A DNA stretch of 64,000 bases. Origin: Schizophyllum amplum (taxonomy: Eukaryota; Basidiomycota; Agaricomycetes; Agaricales; Schizophyllaceae). Positions 24,437-35,935 of this stretch are shown piece by piece. The notes under the pieces were generated by a model. That model saw nothing but the letters and a program-made list of their open reading frames with translations. It was not told the DNA's origin and searched no databases. Each line of letters opens with the position of its first letter. Within the stretch, counting starts at the first letter, position 1. Both the position numbers and the translations under genes were made by a program. Location: assembly GCA_007026445.1 (NCBI GenBank), contig VDMD01000014.1:124001-188000 (forward strand), written 5' to 3'.

Positions 24437-25599
24437 GTCGAAAGGGTGTCGAGAGGGCAGATGGGGGGGGAAAGCAGGGATGTGGGGATAAACGGCGCAT
24501 CGCAGGAGGTCGAGACAGCTTCCCAAACGAACGTACACAGCAATACTGCACGTGCTGTTGCGCCTGAGCATCGATTCCCACGGTTGAACTTTCGTCTCGT
24601 TCACAGAGTTACTGCCAAAACAGCGATTTCCAGAGTCGGGGTGCTTTCGGATACTGTGCGATACTTTGACATATATCTCCTGAGGCTGTCCATGACTTTT
24701 GCCGGCGTCGATCATCCATTTGCGTCGGAGGCGCACCAAAGACAGCGGTAAAATGGGAGCATCCCCGAAGGGCACCATTTGTATCTATTGATACAGCATT
24801 TGGTAGATCTACTCGCATAGAGCTTACCTATTGATTCAGGCTAGAGCGAGGGCTTTAGATTGAAATCGACCCGCGTGGCGCCCACAATGATGGGACGCGC
24901 TCCCCTCCTTATCACGCCATTGTGACTTGACTCGTCCAGAACGTGCAACGGCCCTTTGGGAGCATAGCGCGTTAGTATGCTCCTTGATGCCTATCTAATT
25001 TCCGGAGAGTAATTGCGACCTCAAAAGTATTCATCATAAGGTGAGTATCGACATTCGGAAGGTCGCCGCTGAACTCACGCGGCTCTTTTAAATGACGAGA
25101 AAATAAGCGAAAAGTCCTTCACATGTATACATTCAAGAATATGTCTTGACTGTAGCCATAGCGTAAGATCGGGCCCGAGAAATCACCAATGCGCACCACA
25201 CTTGCTGGATCTGCGCAGCGTTTGACCCAGTATTCACTCAAGACACTACCGTCAAGTGTGGTCGTTCTCGTCCTTCGCTCTTCGTCTCGCTCCGCGGACA
25301 CTCGGCAAACAAGATAAGGGACACTGACACCTTTCAACGATGGCTTCCGAGGGGCCGGCATCGCCAGATTACATGACGCAGAACGGCAGCGCGTCTTGAA
25401 AGTGGCGCGCAGATATGTCGTGTCTCTGATTCCAATTGCCGCACTTCGCATAGCATGCTCGGCCTGACTTTAGACATCGTAAGGGACCTTCTGTTGCATT
25501 TACATGTAGGCATACTCAAGACATAGGTATCAAGGCGTACAAGTTTACGAGGCGTACAAGACTCAACGTACTTCAAGGGCTATCATAACATACGTCGAT
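24437..25599. other. B'-D' intergenic spacer
   Basis: 1.16 kb without a supported gene, comparable in length to the B-D spacer of module 1 (1.29 kb). It holds the promoter of D' and the 3' end of B'. Open frames lack counterparts in module 1. Confidence 0.4.
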
Positions 25600-26309
25600 T
25601 CACTGCAAAATGAATTTGACGACCTTGCCCGTCGCTAGCCCACGCTCCATCGCCTCAAGAGCGGTATCCAGAGACTCAAAGCTCTCATGGGAGGCACCTG
25701 TGTACCCGCTCGTGAGGAATGAGCACTCATGGCTGATGAAGAACATATCAGCAAGATACAGCAAACAGCCGCTGATGATTACTTACAAAGTCAAGTATAC
25801 GCCAGGCTGAAGCCCCGCGTACACCACGTACCAGCGAGAAGGCTCAGGAGCCATGGCCTTGCTAGTAGGATCTTCAAGGAAATGAGTGCACAGGGGAAGG
25901 TCTTGAGACTCCATCCGCTGGCGCTGGACAACTCGGCGAATGTCGGCTGCACGCCGCTCCGCGGTAGAGACAAGGCCGCGGGTTTGCGCAGCGGAGTACG
26001 CACGCTCCGCCGCCGCGAAGCACGGATACGCCTTGTATGAGTTGTGGGGTACACCCTTCACTTGCGCGCGGCATTCTGCCCTGTTTCGACGTCAGCTGGA
26101 TGCACCACAAGCGGGAATAAGGAGACGCACCAGGAACGATACACCCCAGGCTGCTGTCCGACGAACACAACGTATGCTGGACCTGAAGCGCCATGGCTGG
26201 CTACGCGGAGCGGCGAGGGGTTCCCTGTCCCTGCTGAGCGCTGTGCATCCGGCTGTGGACTGGCGAGCGAAAGCTGCGAGAGGAGCGAAGAGATGTCGTC
26301 CGCGGTCAT
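25600..26309 (-). CDS. KDZ cargo gene B', tandem RNase H1 N-terminal-like domains (201 aa)
   Basis: Three exons, 26309-26131, 26080-25787 and 25732-25600, give 201 aa with no stops. Domain 1 reads YVVFVGQQPGVYRSW then CRAQVKGVPHNSYKAY. Domain 2 reads WYVVYAGLQPGVYLTF then a G..SHESF..L..AL segment. Both match the viroplasmin/RNase H1 N-terminal hybrid-binding fold. Exon 2 (294 nt) and exon 3 (133 nt) have exactly the lengths seen in B. The start MTADDISSLLSQLSL parallels MDNDDLLRRMTSLSL of B. The acceptor of intron 1 must be the upstream CAG (before GGCAG) to keep the frame. Confidence 0.78.
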
Positions 26310-26965
26310 CGTGAATCGAAGCGGGGTTGTGGGCCCTGGTTTCAGAGGCGACAGAAAGACATCGCTCTCGTTGCGACTTCTATATGGGAGGCTGCAAGGG
26401 CCCGGCATTACAGCGCGCCTTCAGGCAGCCTTGTTGACGTTCGGGCGACCTTGTTGACGTTTGTCGCAGCCATGCTCTTGCAAACCACGCTTCCGTCGGT
26501 GAGAGAAGAGGCGGGGAGCGCATAGGGCGCGCTTTTCCCTGTCGTCTGCATGATGGGAACGGGCACCTCGGGGTGGGGACGAAGCTTGACCGCGGGGATA
26601 CACAGACGGGAGAAAGCACGAGGGTTGACAGTTAACAAAGAAGACGGGGAAGGAAGAGGAAGCAAGCTGCGTGCGCGCATGATGACGTGTCGGTCGCATG
26701 ACGTTTGAGAGTCTCTGAGTGATTGCCTTATTGGGAACTCAATGTTCGTTTTCTGTTGCTGAGCGCCGCATCGCTGGGGACCGTCCAATGCAGGTAAAAC
26801 ACAGTAGATATTCGAGAGATACATTTTGGTAGGCAATACACATCGGAGTCACTGTCTACACCCCAAGCAAGCAGTCTGAATGCGACGCGAACATTTGTAA
26901 GATACTTTTGTGACTGATAGGCCAATAAGCGCATGCGAAGGAAGGTATGGGCGGGAACTCACCGC
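26310..26965. other. A'-B' intergenic spacer
   Basis: 656 bp between B' and A', nearly the same length as the A-B spacer in module 1 (645 bp). No supported gene. It includes a short tandem duplication, GTTGACGTT, at 26437-26460. Confidence 0.45.
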
Positions 26966-27661
26966 CTAGTTGGTGACCTCGCAAAGTCCCATCGCGCGCT
27001 TGGCATTAAACCAGTCAATAGCAGCCGTCAGGCTCTTCGGACAGAAGTGGATGGGGTTGGAGACGCGGCCCGTGGCCATGCTGTGCATAGAGCTAGATCG
27101 TATGTGAGGGCGAATAATCAAATATAACCAAGGGACGCACCAGTCCTCGAAGACGCCGATGAAGCGGCCGCGCGCGACTGCGTAGTACTTGCCCAAGTCG
27201 CGGGGAATATTGCCCGGTACGAGGTCCACGTTGGGGACGATGCCGAGAGGGATTCCGGCGCGATGCTCCTGAGGGTCGACGCAGGGGAAGCCAGGAGTCG
27301 TTCCGGTAGAGGCGGCGACGATGCCAGAGGTGCTGGCGGGCGCAGTCAAAGGGACGGCGGAGCCGTCAGCACCGTTGGTGCCGTCGCCGGCGTCAATTCC
27401 CATAGCGTCCGCGTCGGCAGCAGCATCGGTAGCGGCGGCGTCGGTGGCAGCGGCGGCGTCGGTGGCAGCGGCGGCGTCGGCGGCGGCATCGTCATCCTCG
27501 AGCTCCGTCGGCGTGGGCGAACTCGCGCGCGACTCCGCAACGATGCCGACTACGCCATCCAGCTCGACGAGCTGGAAGGCGGAGTCAACATCATCTGTAC
27601 GCTATGGTCAGTGTCGTCGCGGGGCGGGGAGGAAAGACTTACTATCGAAAGACTGTGACAT
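26966..27661 (-). CDS. KDZ cargo gene A', RNase H1 N-terminal-like domain (199 aa)
   Basis: Three exons, 27661-27643, 27594-27141 and 27092-26966, give 199 aa. The 19-nt first exon (MSQSFD) mirrors the 16-nt first exon of A. An Asp/Ala-rich low-complexity stretch (27420-27510, GCC/GTC repeats) precedes the C-terminal domain YYAVARGRFIGVFED, MHSMATGRVSNP.HF, and AAIDWFNA. The last exon is 127 nt as in A. The domain resembles the RNase H1 N-terminal/viroplasmin hybrid-binding fold by motif. Confidence 0.72.
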
Positions 27662-27997
27662 GGTACAAATGAAGACGGGGGAAAGATGAGGGGAAGAGAC
27701 AAGTTGGACTGATCGGATTTTCATGAGCCCTCCCCTTTTGTACAATGAGTCGCAAGCGCGAGGCAGATGCATCGGGAAGCGGCGCTAGGGCGTCAAACGC
27801 GCGCTGAGCTGCCAATAATATGCGGGACTTGTAGAAAAAATGGGCACCTGCTTCTCGACGAGCCCGCTTCCTGTCGTTCAGTCAGCCAGAAAAACTGCCT
27901 CTGTCGCTTCACGTCCCTTCGACGCCGACTTACCGTGTGGTACGTAGCAGGATATCAGTCGGGCGAGAGCTGTGCGCTGACCGAATCATGCAGTACG
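27662..27997. promoter_or_regulatory. Divergent A'/C' intergenic promoter region
   Basis: 336 bp between the divergent starts of A' and C', matching the 305-bp C/A interval of module 1. No TATA box stands out. Spacing and head-to-head arrangement are conserved although the sequence is not obviously so. Confidence 0.4.
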
Positions 27998-30911
27998 ATG
28001 CCGCCTAAGAATACAAAAGAGATACCGCGCGAAGAGAAAAAAAGCTTCAAGGGGTGGGCTCGTGGCGTCAGAGAGGACTTGGTTCTGGAGCCGATGTGGA
28101 CGTTCTATTGCGAGGCAGCCCAACGCGGCACACTCCAGCGGCGTCGCGCCCTCGATATCATCTGCGAGCGTTTCCACTTCCAGATCCCACCGGAGACGCC
28201 ATGCATGGCGGAATTCTATGGTCCCGTGCCGCCTTGGACGCAGGAGACGGTGTATGACCCCTTCGAAGGCTTGGTCACGGAGGAGCAGAAGCAGGTTCGC
28301 CGCGACGCGATGACGGACATGAACAAGGTATGTCGCAGTTTGGTTTGATGCGATCATATTCTCATCCCGAGCCAGCGCATCACAAACTACTTTGTCTATC
28401 GCCATTCGCGTCTGTCGAGCGGTTCCGGGCGGACGAAGGATCCCGCCAATAATCAGTACAATGTCCTCCTCAACGAGCTCGTCGGCGTCAAGCGCACCGC
28501 TCGTGGCCGTTCGACCGTCCAGCACTTCCTCAGTGTCTGCTCTGCGGAGCTCGCGCCGATCTGGAAGTCCGAGTGGGAGGCAGGCATCCTCAACAATACG
28601 ATTGACGTCGACACGAAGCAGACCGGCAACTGGCGCGAGTCGATAGCCAAGGCTGAGCTCCTCAAGCGTGATGCGGAGGAGCAGGAGTATTGGGCAGATG
28701 CCGCGAAGGAGTATAACGAGGCCCAGAAGGCGAAATACACGAACTCCCTTGCGGAGCCTGCTTCGCAGGACCCGGAGGCTCGTCAAAAGTGCGTGTGCCA
28801 TCCCTATATACTCTTCATTCAACTGACAACGTATAGAGCAATCACCGCTACGCCGAAGTGGGTCGCGCCTATCCTGCAGGGCATCCACGCGCGCACGGGC
28901 ATGCATGCCTGCCTTCTACTTGGTGGCCCCATGCCGAAGTACAACGGCCAGCTTAACGTCGTTTGCGTCGCGGCGGGACGTAACCATCAGGCGCTGCCCA
29001 AGCCGTGGCCGGACTGGCCTGGGTTTAGGGAGCATGTCTCTTCCCACTTCAAGTCCTATCTCGCGACCGCGTACAGTGCGTACACCGTCACCTTCCTCCA
29101 CCTCATATATTGATCTTCTCTCAGCGGAGGAGGAGTGCGAGGCATCGAGTATGCAGGTCCCAGAGTTCGTCCCTGCCGCGGGCGCCAACCCGATCATCTT
29201 GGACACGGACGGTCTCCTGAAGCTCGATCCCGAGGACCCCGACGACGACAATACTTCGGACGTCGAGAGCGACTTACTGCCGCCGAAGAAGGCACGCAAC
29301 AAGAAGAAGGACAGTGCCTCTCACGCGAAGGAGACCAGCGCGAAGACGAAGCAGGCGGCGAAGAAGAAGAAATCAGTCCCCTCTGAGGACGAGGAGCATC
29401 CGCCAAGACCGTTGCGCAGCCGATTCTACCCCACTCCCTTGGCCGGAAAACCCGTCCCCTCCGACGGCGAACCACCCAGAGGCCCCTTCAACGTCACGCG
29501 CCCGAACATCACGTACAGTCTCCAGAACCCGCCGCGCCCGACCGAAGGCCAGCGACGGCTGCTTTGGGAGCGCGAGCGATTCCGACTGACGCAACTGAAG
29601 AGGATGCCGTCAATTGCGCGTAACGCGGTGAAGCTCTGGGACGAGACGCACATCGTCGGCGATGGTGGTCGTGTATGCGAGATATCGTCGACCCGGCAGT
29701 CTGCAGCTATTGAGACGACTCAGGACGTCAGCGAGAAGGCCGCAGACGGGACGTCTGAGTCGTCGGGCTCGAAGGCGGCGCCATCGCAGGCGAGGACAAG
29801 AGGTGCTTGGGGACCAAAAAGCGTACTCGAGCGGAAGCAGGCGGAGGCCATGAGCGCCAGCGCAACGCCCCCAGATGCGCCAGCCGCTCCCAGCGCCGAG
29901 CTGCCATCAGAAGGCGGCACCCTCTCGCGCACGCGCACGCCGCCCGCTGACGAAAACAACGCAGGGCGAGACCGTGCGTCAGCGCCGCCCTCAGGTGCTA
30001 ACCCATCGGCTTCACCATCGGCTATCTCTCCCGGCGGTTCTTTGGCCAGCCCGTCCGCAGGGAAGCGTCTGCGCGCATCGTCCGCACCTGCGTCCCCGTC
30101 GAAAGCTCGACCTGCGAAGAAGCCGCGTGCGTCGTTCCCTCGCCCGTCTGAGGACGAGTTTGCGGAGCTCGAAGCTATGGAGATCGAAGAAGACCCGGAC
30201 GCCGACATGGAGCTGGAGGAGGCCGACGGCGCTGGATCTCAGATGGACGTCGATGAGCGTCGTGACGCGCTCGGCGAGAAAATCACGACGGCCGGGACGA
30301 TCATGGCGGAGAAGGACGCCACAATGGTCGTGGAGCCGGAACCGATGTCAGAGAAGACCATCACGCCAAGGGCCATGGACGACGACAAAGAGGAGACGGT
30401 TGTCTGCCCCGCCGACGCCCCCGAGTGGGTATCGTCGAACTTTGCAGTCATCAACAGACGTGACCTCGGCCCCCAGTACCTAGGCGTCCTTGCGGCGTGG
30501 CTGTCGTTGGAGGCGAAGTGGGGGTACGACGCAAGCAAGGGTACGAGCTGTAAGGGCACCGGCGAGCGACCCGAACTGCTCGACAAGTGGATTCGTGGGG
30601 GACGTGCGCCGCGCGTCAGGAAGGTGCCAGCGGTCGAGGACGTGTCGACCTTTGAAAGGCAGGTCTGGGGCTGGTGGGCTGGCCTTCAGCCCGCCTGGAG
30701 AAAGATGGACGTCGACGGCCGACCGTCAGAGGATCGCGAGATGGACAGTTCGGGGGACTGGGGTGTTCTCGAAGTACACGGTCAGAACGGCATGTTGAAC
30801 GCCGTGGCTGTCGCGTGTTGGTGGGGCGTAGCCCTTGAGGGGCACAGCAGCCGCTCATGGGAACGATTCCTTGATGACGTGTCTTGGGTATGCGAGGAGC
30901 AGACCGAGTAA
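27998..30911 (+). CDS. KDZ cargo gene C', unknown function (922 aa)
   Basis: Four exons, 27998-28327, 28376-28788, 28837-29075 and 29125-30911, give 922 aa. It matches C in three blocks: the N-terminal GWARGVRED...FHFQIPPET region, the ARGRS...W..GI and ARTGMH..LLLGGPMP..NGQL region, and the C-terminal WVSSNFAVINRRDLG...WGWWAGLQPAWRK.D.DG...HGQNGML...VSWVCE region. The centre is long, charged and Ser/Pro/Ala-rich (29280-30400), with Lys/Arg patches that could serve in nuclear import. In C the equivalent of the last exon is split by one extra intron. No known domain was recognised. Conservation in both modules argues for function on the element. Confidence 0.82.
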
Positions 30912-31033
30912 GAGGTTGACCGCGTGTGATTTATTGTTGTTTTCTTGTCATTGTTCTCGTTTTCTTGCTGTGAGACTTTATTCGTGTGTTATTGTATTGG
31001 TGACGCGGCGATGGTCGGTTTGTCTACGGGGCT

Positions 31034-31042
31034 GATACGTAC
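31034..31042. repeat. Left target-site duplication, GATACGTAC
   Basis: GATACGTAC directly abuts the left TIR and recurs at 57746-57754 directly outside the right TIR. Eight or nine bases fits the 8-bp type duplication known for Zisupton-like elements. Confidence 0.85.
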
Positions 31043-31126
31043 AGCTTCGGTGGTCAGCCAAAATCACCTTAGCTACCACTTTCCAACAGTTTCTGTATGC
31101 TAAATAGCCTTTTTCTCAGACACTAT
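31043..31126 (+). repeat. Left TIR of the giant KDZ element
   Basis: From the TSD inward it aligns with the reverse complement of 57661-57745. The core 31071-31126 (AGCTACCACTTTCC... to ...CTCAGACACTAT) is almost perfect, with one A-run length difference. The outer ~28 bases align with small gaps (CTTCGG/CTTAGG, CAGCC/CAGCT). Confidence 0.9.
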
Positions 31127-31667
31127 CAAGTTCTGGGCTATTCTACATATGTCTTGGGCTTGTCTTAGGTCTAACATCAGACATCTCTTGGGCTTGTCTT
31201 GGGTCTAATGTCAGACAATTCTTTCTGGCACCCATAGATCAACAGCCGCAGGAATTTCTTCAATGGTCCCAAAGACATTTCTATTGTTTTTTGCTATGTA
31301 CATTATGCCATTGACGTATGCTTCTATTGAAATAATCCAAGAAATGTCTAGCCACCAGAAATGTCTTCGTCTCAGATATTTCTGCCCCTTCAGACATCTC
31401 TGACCAGTTCAGCATGCAGACCTTTCTGCGTATCAGAAACATCTGTTGCCTTCTCATGTTGGATATCCTGTATCATACTATGCCCAGTACATATAACTCG
31501 GGTCATTAACCAACATCAGACAGGTCTGGTATCCTAAGCACTTCTCTGGTCTTAGTTTTGTTTTACTCCATAGAAATGTCTGATATCAGCAATGTCTGGT
31601 CTCTAGCAGTCTCTGGCGATAAGACATTGCTGCAGAACTAGCTGGGTGCCGGAAAAAGCTGCCCTTC

Positions 31668-31853
31668 AGAATAATCTGGACCTCTACATAAGCTGGACGT
31701 CAGTATAATCTGGACGTCAGCATAATCTGGACGTCAGCATAATCTGGTCCTCGCATAATCTGGTCGTCAGCATAATCTGGTCGTCAGCATAATCTGGACG
31801 TCAGCATAATCTGGACGTCAGCATAATCTGGACGTCAGCATAATCTGGACGTC
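31668..31853. repeat. Subterminal 17-bp tandem repeats
   Basis: About 11 head-to-tail copies of GCATAATCTGGACGTCA, with GGTCGTCA and shortened variants. The region 31127-31660 also holds dispersed AGACATTTCT/AGAAATGTCT-like motifs and CTTGGGCTTGTCTT duplications. Iterated subterminal motifs in large DNA transposons commonly bind transposase; that role is inferred here. Confidence 0.88.
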
Positions 31854-31864
31854 CAGATTATGCT
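31837..31864. repeat. 28-bp perfect palindrome
   Basis: AGCATAATCTGGAC is followed immediately by its reverse complement. It is formed by the last 17-bp repeat meeting an inverted copy. The 31865-32340 stretch after it holds no supported gene. Confidence 0.95.
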
Positions 31865-32340
31865 ATGCTAGAAAACACTGCACCCTACGCTACAGAAAGG
31901 GTGTGTAGCCCTAGTAATGTATACATATAAAGTCCTATATATATCTGACAATACCCTGTAAATTGTCTTTCCTGATATATCAGTTTTAAATAAACAGCTA
32001 ACAACTAGCCGTTCTACTTCACCTTCCGACACTGACAGGAAATGTCTAACAAACAACACAGACTTCTGACTAAGATTTAGGTAAAATGATGGCCAGCATC
32101 ACTATCAAATACTCAACGCAACTGAAGTATTCCTACTACAAGTAGTATACTAATGAATATTAAGCAAAGTTCAGCTCAGCAAGCATCTGAGTATAAGTCC
32201 GTGCGTTTACGATATAAAGACGCGGCGGCGGCGGTGGGCAACGAGATGGGATGGGGACGGGTCATGTACAAGAAATGAGTCAGAGGGGGCAGCTACATAC
32301 AACAAGACGGCGCGGCACGTCAACAATGTCCAAGGCCTGT

Positions 32341-35300
32341 TCAGCGAGGGTCGTAGTTAGAGCGACGGGGCGGTGCGATGGCACGACGACCCAGCTCGTG
32401 CTGCAGCATGCGGCAGTAGAATATTGCCACCTGCTGCTCCAGCCACTCGAAGACCTTGTAGGACATCCGATCCTGCCGCGCAGTGGCCGCCACGTCCAGC
32501 CACAATCGGGGGCTCCAAAGCTCCATCACACGGGCCAGCGCCTTGACGTAGCGAGCACGCACACGCCAGTCGTCTGCCACCAGTCCGACGTTCACCATCC
32601 CTAAGCCTCTCACCGTCAGGACGTCCCCTTCAAAGAACGTGGAGCTCTCGAAGACTGGTTGCAGGCGCATCGCCTCCTGCGCGGCCGTCAAGATGCAGGT
32701 GCGTGCCCGTCGGTCCAAGTCGAGGAGGTCCTTGCGCCAAGCGACTTCCTGCAGACGATAGAGCAGGCTCTTCAAGGTGTTCGGGGACGGCATGCAACCA
32801 GGCTGCACCACTTCGCCAAGCACCCGGTACGGCAGCACAAGGCGGCTCTCTATCGACCGTAGGTTCAGCCGATCTCCGAACACCTTCTGCAGCTTGTCCA
32901 TAGCGAACGCTATGGGACCTCCCTGCCTAGCGTGCATGGTCTGTTGGGCCGAAAGGACGTTCTTCCAGTCCTTCGTAAACAGCTTCCAGGGTGCCTCTCC
33001 AACGGCCTGCGTAAAAGCGGGGTCCAAGTCGCGGTCCATGTCAAACATCCGTGCGTGGGACAACACCGCCGACTCCATTTGCACCCACATGTGGACGCAC
33101 GAGGCCCGCTTCTCCAGCGCCTCAGCACCCACGACAAGGTGGGGAGCGGGAAAGCACCTTCCCGGATCTCCTGACCGGTTGTCCTTGGGCCAGGCCTGGT
33201 GGTACTGGCCGATTGCCCTAGTCCACGCCTGAGTCGAAGTCGGCAACATTTTGCGATGGATGTCTAAAAAGAAACCGTGAGATAAGATGCCGCTTTTTAG
33301 TTATTGATTGCACTTACTGACAGTTGTCGCTGCTGACTGCGGGAGCGACGCACTCACCGGGGAGGCCGCAGATGTCAACGGGACCCCTGAAGGTGCAGAG
33401 GTCGTTGTCGGTGTTGATGTTGTCGAAGTTGACGTTGTTGATGTTGATGGTGCCAATGTCGATGCTGTCGCCGTCGCTGCGGCCGAAGTCGATGCTGTTG
33501 CTGCCGATGCTGTCGCCGTCGCTGAGGCCAACGTTGACGTTGTCGCCGTCGCTGAGGCCGAAGTCGAGGGCTCAATCTGAGTCGCTTCCTGCATTACGAC
33601 GTCCTCGGAAGCCAGTGGCACTTCGCCGCCAGGGTCAGAGTCCTGGTAGTCCTCGAGGACAGTTGGGTCGGAGGGCGGGGCGTCGTACTCGCCAAGGACA
33701 CCCGATTCGATGCCGGAGGCCTCGTTTTCCTCGACGGCATGCTCTACGCTGCCGGCGTCTTGAGGCTTCGGCTCCCGCTGAACGCTCATCAGGAAATCCG
33801 GCTTCTGAAGCCGGGCGTTGACAAAATGACTGTACAGCTCGCAGTCGGCAAGGGGGTCAACACCCATCGTAACACTGTCGACCTTCAGATCCAAAGGTGC
33901 GTTGATGCTGAACCGGAGCGAGGAGTAGGCGTGCAGCCGCGCCAGCATCTTCTTGCCGTCATCAACCTTCCCCTCGTAGATGCGGGGAGGGTCGCGAGGA
34001 TGGCGGTCAATGATCGCTGCCGCGGACACAGGCGTCATGCCTGGGAGGGTCTCGATCCGCGGCAGTCTGTCGTACTCCCCGCGCTCGAGAAGTTCCTCGA
34101 ATCCTCCGATACCCGTGTACGGACGGACATACCACACAGGGATGCGGCGGGTCGCAAACCAAAACATGTCGTCCTCGTTGGTTACGACAGCGCCCATCCA
34201 CCAGAGCGTGGGAAGCCCTGGTGCTGGCGTGCTTTCCTCCGGTGCGACCCAGACCTTCATCAAGTTCATGAGGCCGGTTGCTTCCAGCCAAAGACGCTGA
34301 AGCTCCCTCGCCATGATGATGCCATGGAAGAGCTCCACGCCGCGCACCTGCATCAGGCCGAATAGGTGACCCAGCGACACCTCCAGTCCGCGAGCCAAGT
34401 AGTGAGGGCGCGGGTTCTGCCCGTCGGGATCGTCCAGGAGTCTCCCGCCGATATCGTTCAGATAATCCTTCAAACCCTGTCGGACTTCTCGAATGGGTTG
34501 TTTGAGCCTGTGCGCGATGTCCACCTTCAGGACTACCAGGTCGCCGTCGAGACTCTCCCGAATCCCAGATGCAGGCTGGAACCACGTCGACGGGTCCTCC
34601 CAGAACACTTGATCCTCGTGGTCGGCGCGCGGTGGGCGTGCCGGTATGCAGGCAAGGTGGACGGTCGAAAACTCATCCCGTCGCACATACTGAGGAACTT
34701 GTGTAAAGTCCTCCAGTCCCAGGCGGGAATCGGAGCGCGTCTTGATGCGCACTGTCGAGCCGGGGCTTCGGATGGGAGGGATGGTCCCGGAATTTGGTGT
34801 CAGGACAATGTGCGTTCCGTCCTCGGTCAGGGCCCCACTTTGGTCGTTTTGGCAGAAGTCTTCTCCTAATTCATTCTTCAGTAGACGCTCCAGCTCACAT
34901 CGCTTGAATACTTACTCTTGGGTAAGGTGCGGAAGAAATCCAACTGCTTTCCCGCCGCAAAGACAAACATATCCCCCGGCGGATAGCGCGAGGCCTCTTC
35001 CCGTGACAAAGGATATTGGCAAGGTACGAGGTGCCGCTCGTACATCGTCAGGAGCTCGGCCATATGGCATGGCCCCCACCAACACTCGATCATCGTTTTC
35101 TGTGTCGCTTGTTGTCAGAAGCCGAGAAGATAACCGTCAATTCACTCACCTCGCGCGCCACGGGCTCACTTGGATTGTTGCGTTCGGGGGCAGACGAATT
35201 GGCGGGCGCACGCATCGCCGCAAGATCCGTCTCACAGTCCTCGCCCGAAGCACCAATTGAGGGAGATATGCGTGGGCGGGCGGGAGTCCCAGAAGATGAC

Positions 35301-35569
35301 GAGGGCGCCAGTTCCGCACGAGCCTCTTCCTCATCATCGGAGATGTCGGTAAGCGTCGACATCGAATGATCGTCACCGTCGCTCGACGCGGTGCCAGTCT
35401 CATCCGGTGAGGGGCACCGTGAGCCCTCCGGGGCTTCGGTCCCAGGTTCATTGGGACTCGCGCCGCCCGCGTCCAAAAGGCCGACCGGGGATCCTGGCAA
35501 AGACGTCGTAGCGCCTCGAGATGCGGGTGTGATCGTCGGAGAGTCCATTGCGACAGGGCTGTAAAGCAC
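32341..35569 (-). CDS. Cargo gene E, unknown function (1024 aa)
   Basis: Four exons, 35569-35150, 35099-34916, 34865-33318 and 33263-32341, join in phase to 1024 aa. The N-terminus is acidic and Ser/Pro-rich. Exon 2 encodes a compact motif, CWWGPCHMAELL..YE..LVPCQYPLSREEA, with Cys residues spaced as in a small metal-binding or redox unit. The centre (34750-33700) is a globular domain rich in Trp (LWWMGAVV, FWFATRRIPVWYVRPY). It is followed by an Ala/Thr/Ser repeat tract (33375-33570) and a helical C-terminal domain (CVHMWVQME...VFEWLEQQVAIFYCRML). No known family recognised. It is the only leftward gene in the giant element. Confidence 0.75.
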
Positions 35570-35632
35570 ACCGTTCGTGTTCGAGAGCGGAGTCTGTGAA
35601 GGTTGTCAGTGCGACATGTACGCCGAACGCGC

Positions 35633-35935
35633 CGAACGCGGATAGCCCGAGATCAACGTGCTCGGTTCGGCTGTATGTAGAGTTGCGGAGGAAGGAGGTG
35701 GTGAGCGGCACACGCACGCCGAACGCGGATAACCCAAGATCAGCGTGCGTGGTTGGGGTAAAGAGGGTGCTAGGGAGGAGGGAGGGCATGAGCACGACAC
35801 GCACACCGAACGCGGATAACCCAAGATCGGCGTGCGCGGTCGGGGTGAAGAGGGTGCTAGGGAGGAGGGAGGACATGGGCACGACACGCACACCGAACGC
35901 GGATAACCCAAGATCGGCGTGCGCGGTCGGGGTGG
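35633..35935. repeat. 87-bp tandem repeat, about 4 units
   Basis: Units are marked by GAACGCGGATAACCCAAGAT at 35721, 35808 and 35895, with a variant at 35634, giving a period of 87 bp. It lies just upstream of gene E. Open frames here in both directions are repeat artefacts. The stretch 35936-36810 beyond it has no supported gene. Confidence 0.9.

Larger units (their letters stand above)
15775..30911 (-). mobile_element. KDZ cargo module 2, inverted copy (KDZ2, D', B', A', C')
   Basis: Read on the minus strand the order is C'(-) A'(+) B'(+) D'(+) KDZ2(+), exactly as in module 1. The proteins are clearly diverged but many exon lengths and intron phases are conserved. The outer border lies between 30911 and the GATACGTAC site at 31034, or beyond the giant element at 57755. 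No TIR was identified. It is interrupted by the TIR element at about 20147-23381. Confidence 0.7.

Noticed and set aside
1..30911. Terminal inverted repeats for KDZ modules 1 and 2
   Set aside because: I compared the flanks near 1-1698, 14.65-14.89 kb, 30.9-31.03 kb and 57.76 kb onward by eye and found no convincing pair. The modules may be truncated or their ends may lie outside.
31668..31853. Possible CRISPR-like array
   Set aside because: The units are contiguous 17-bp tandem copies without unique spacers, in a eukaryotic transposon end.
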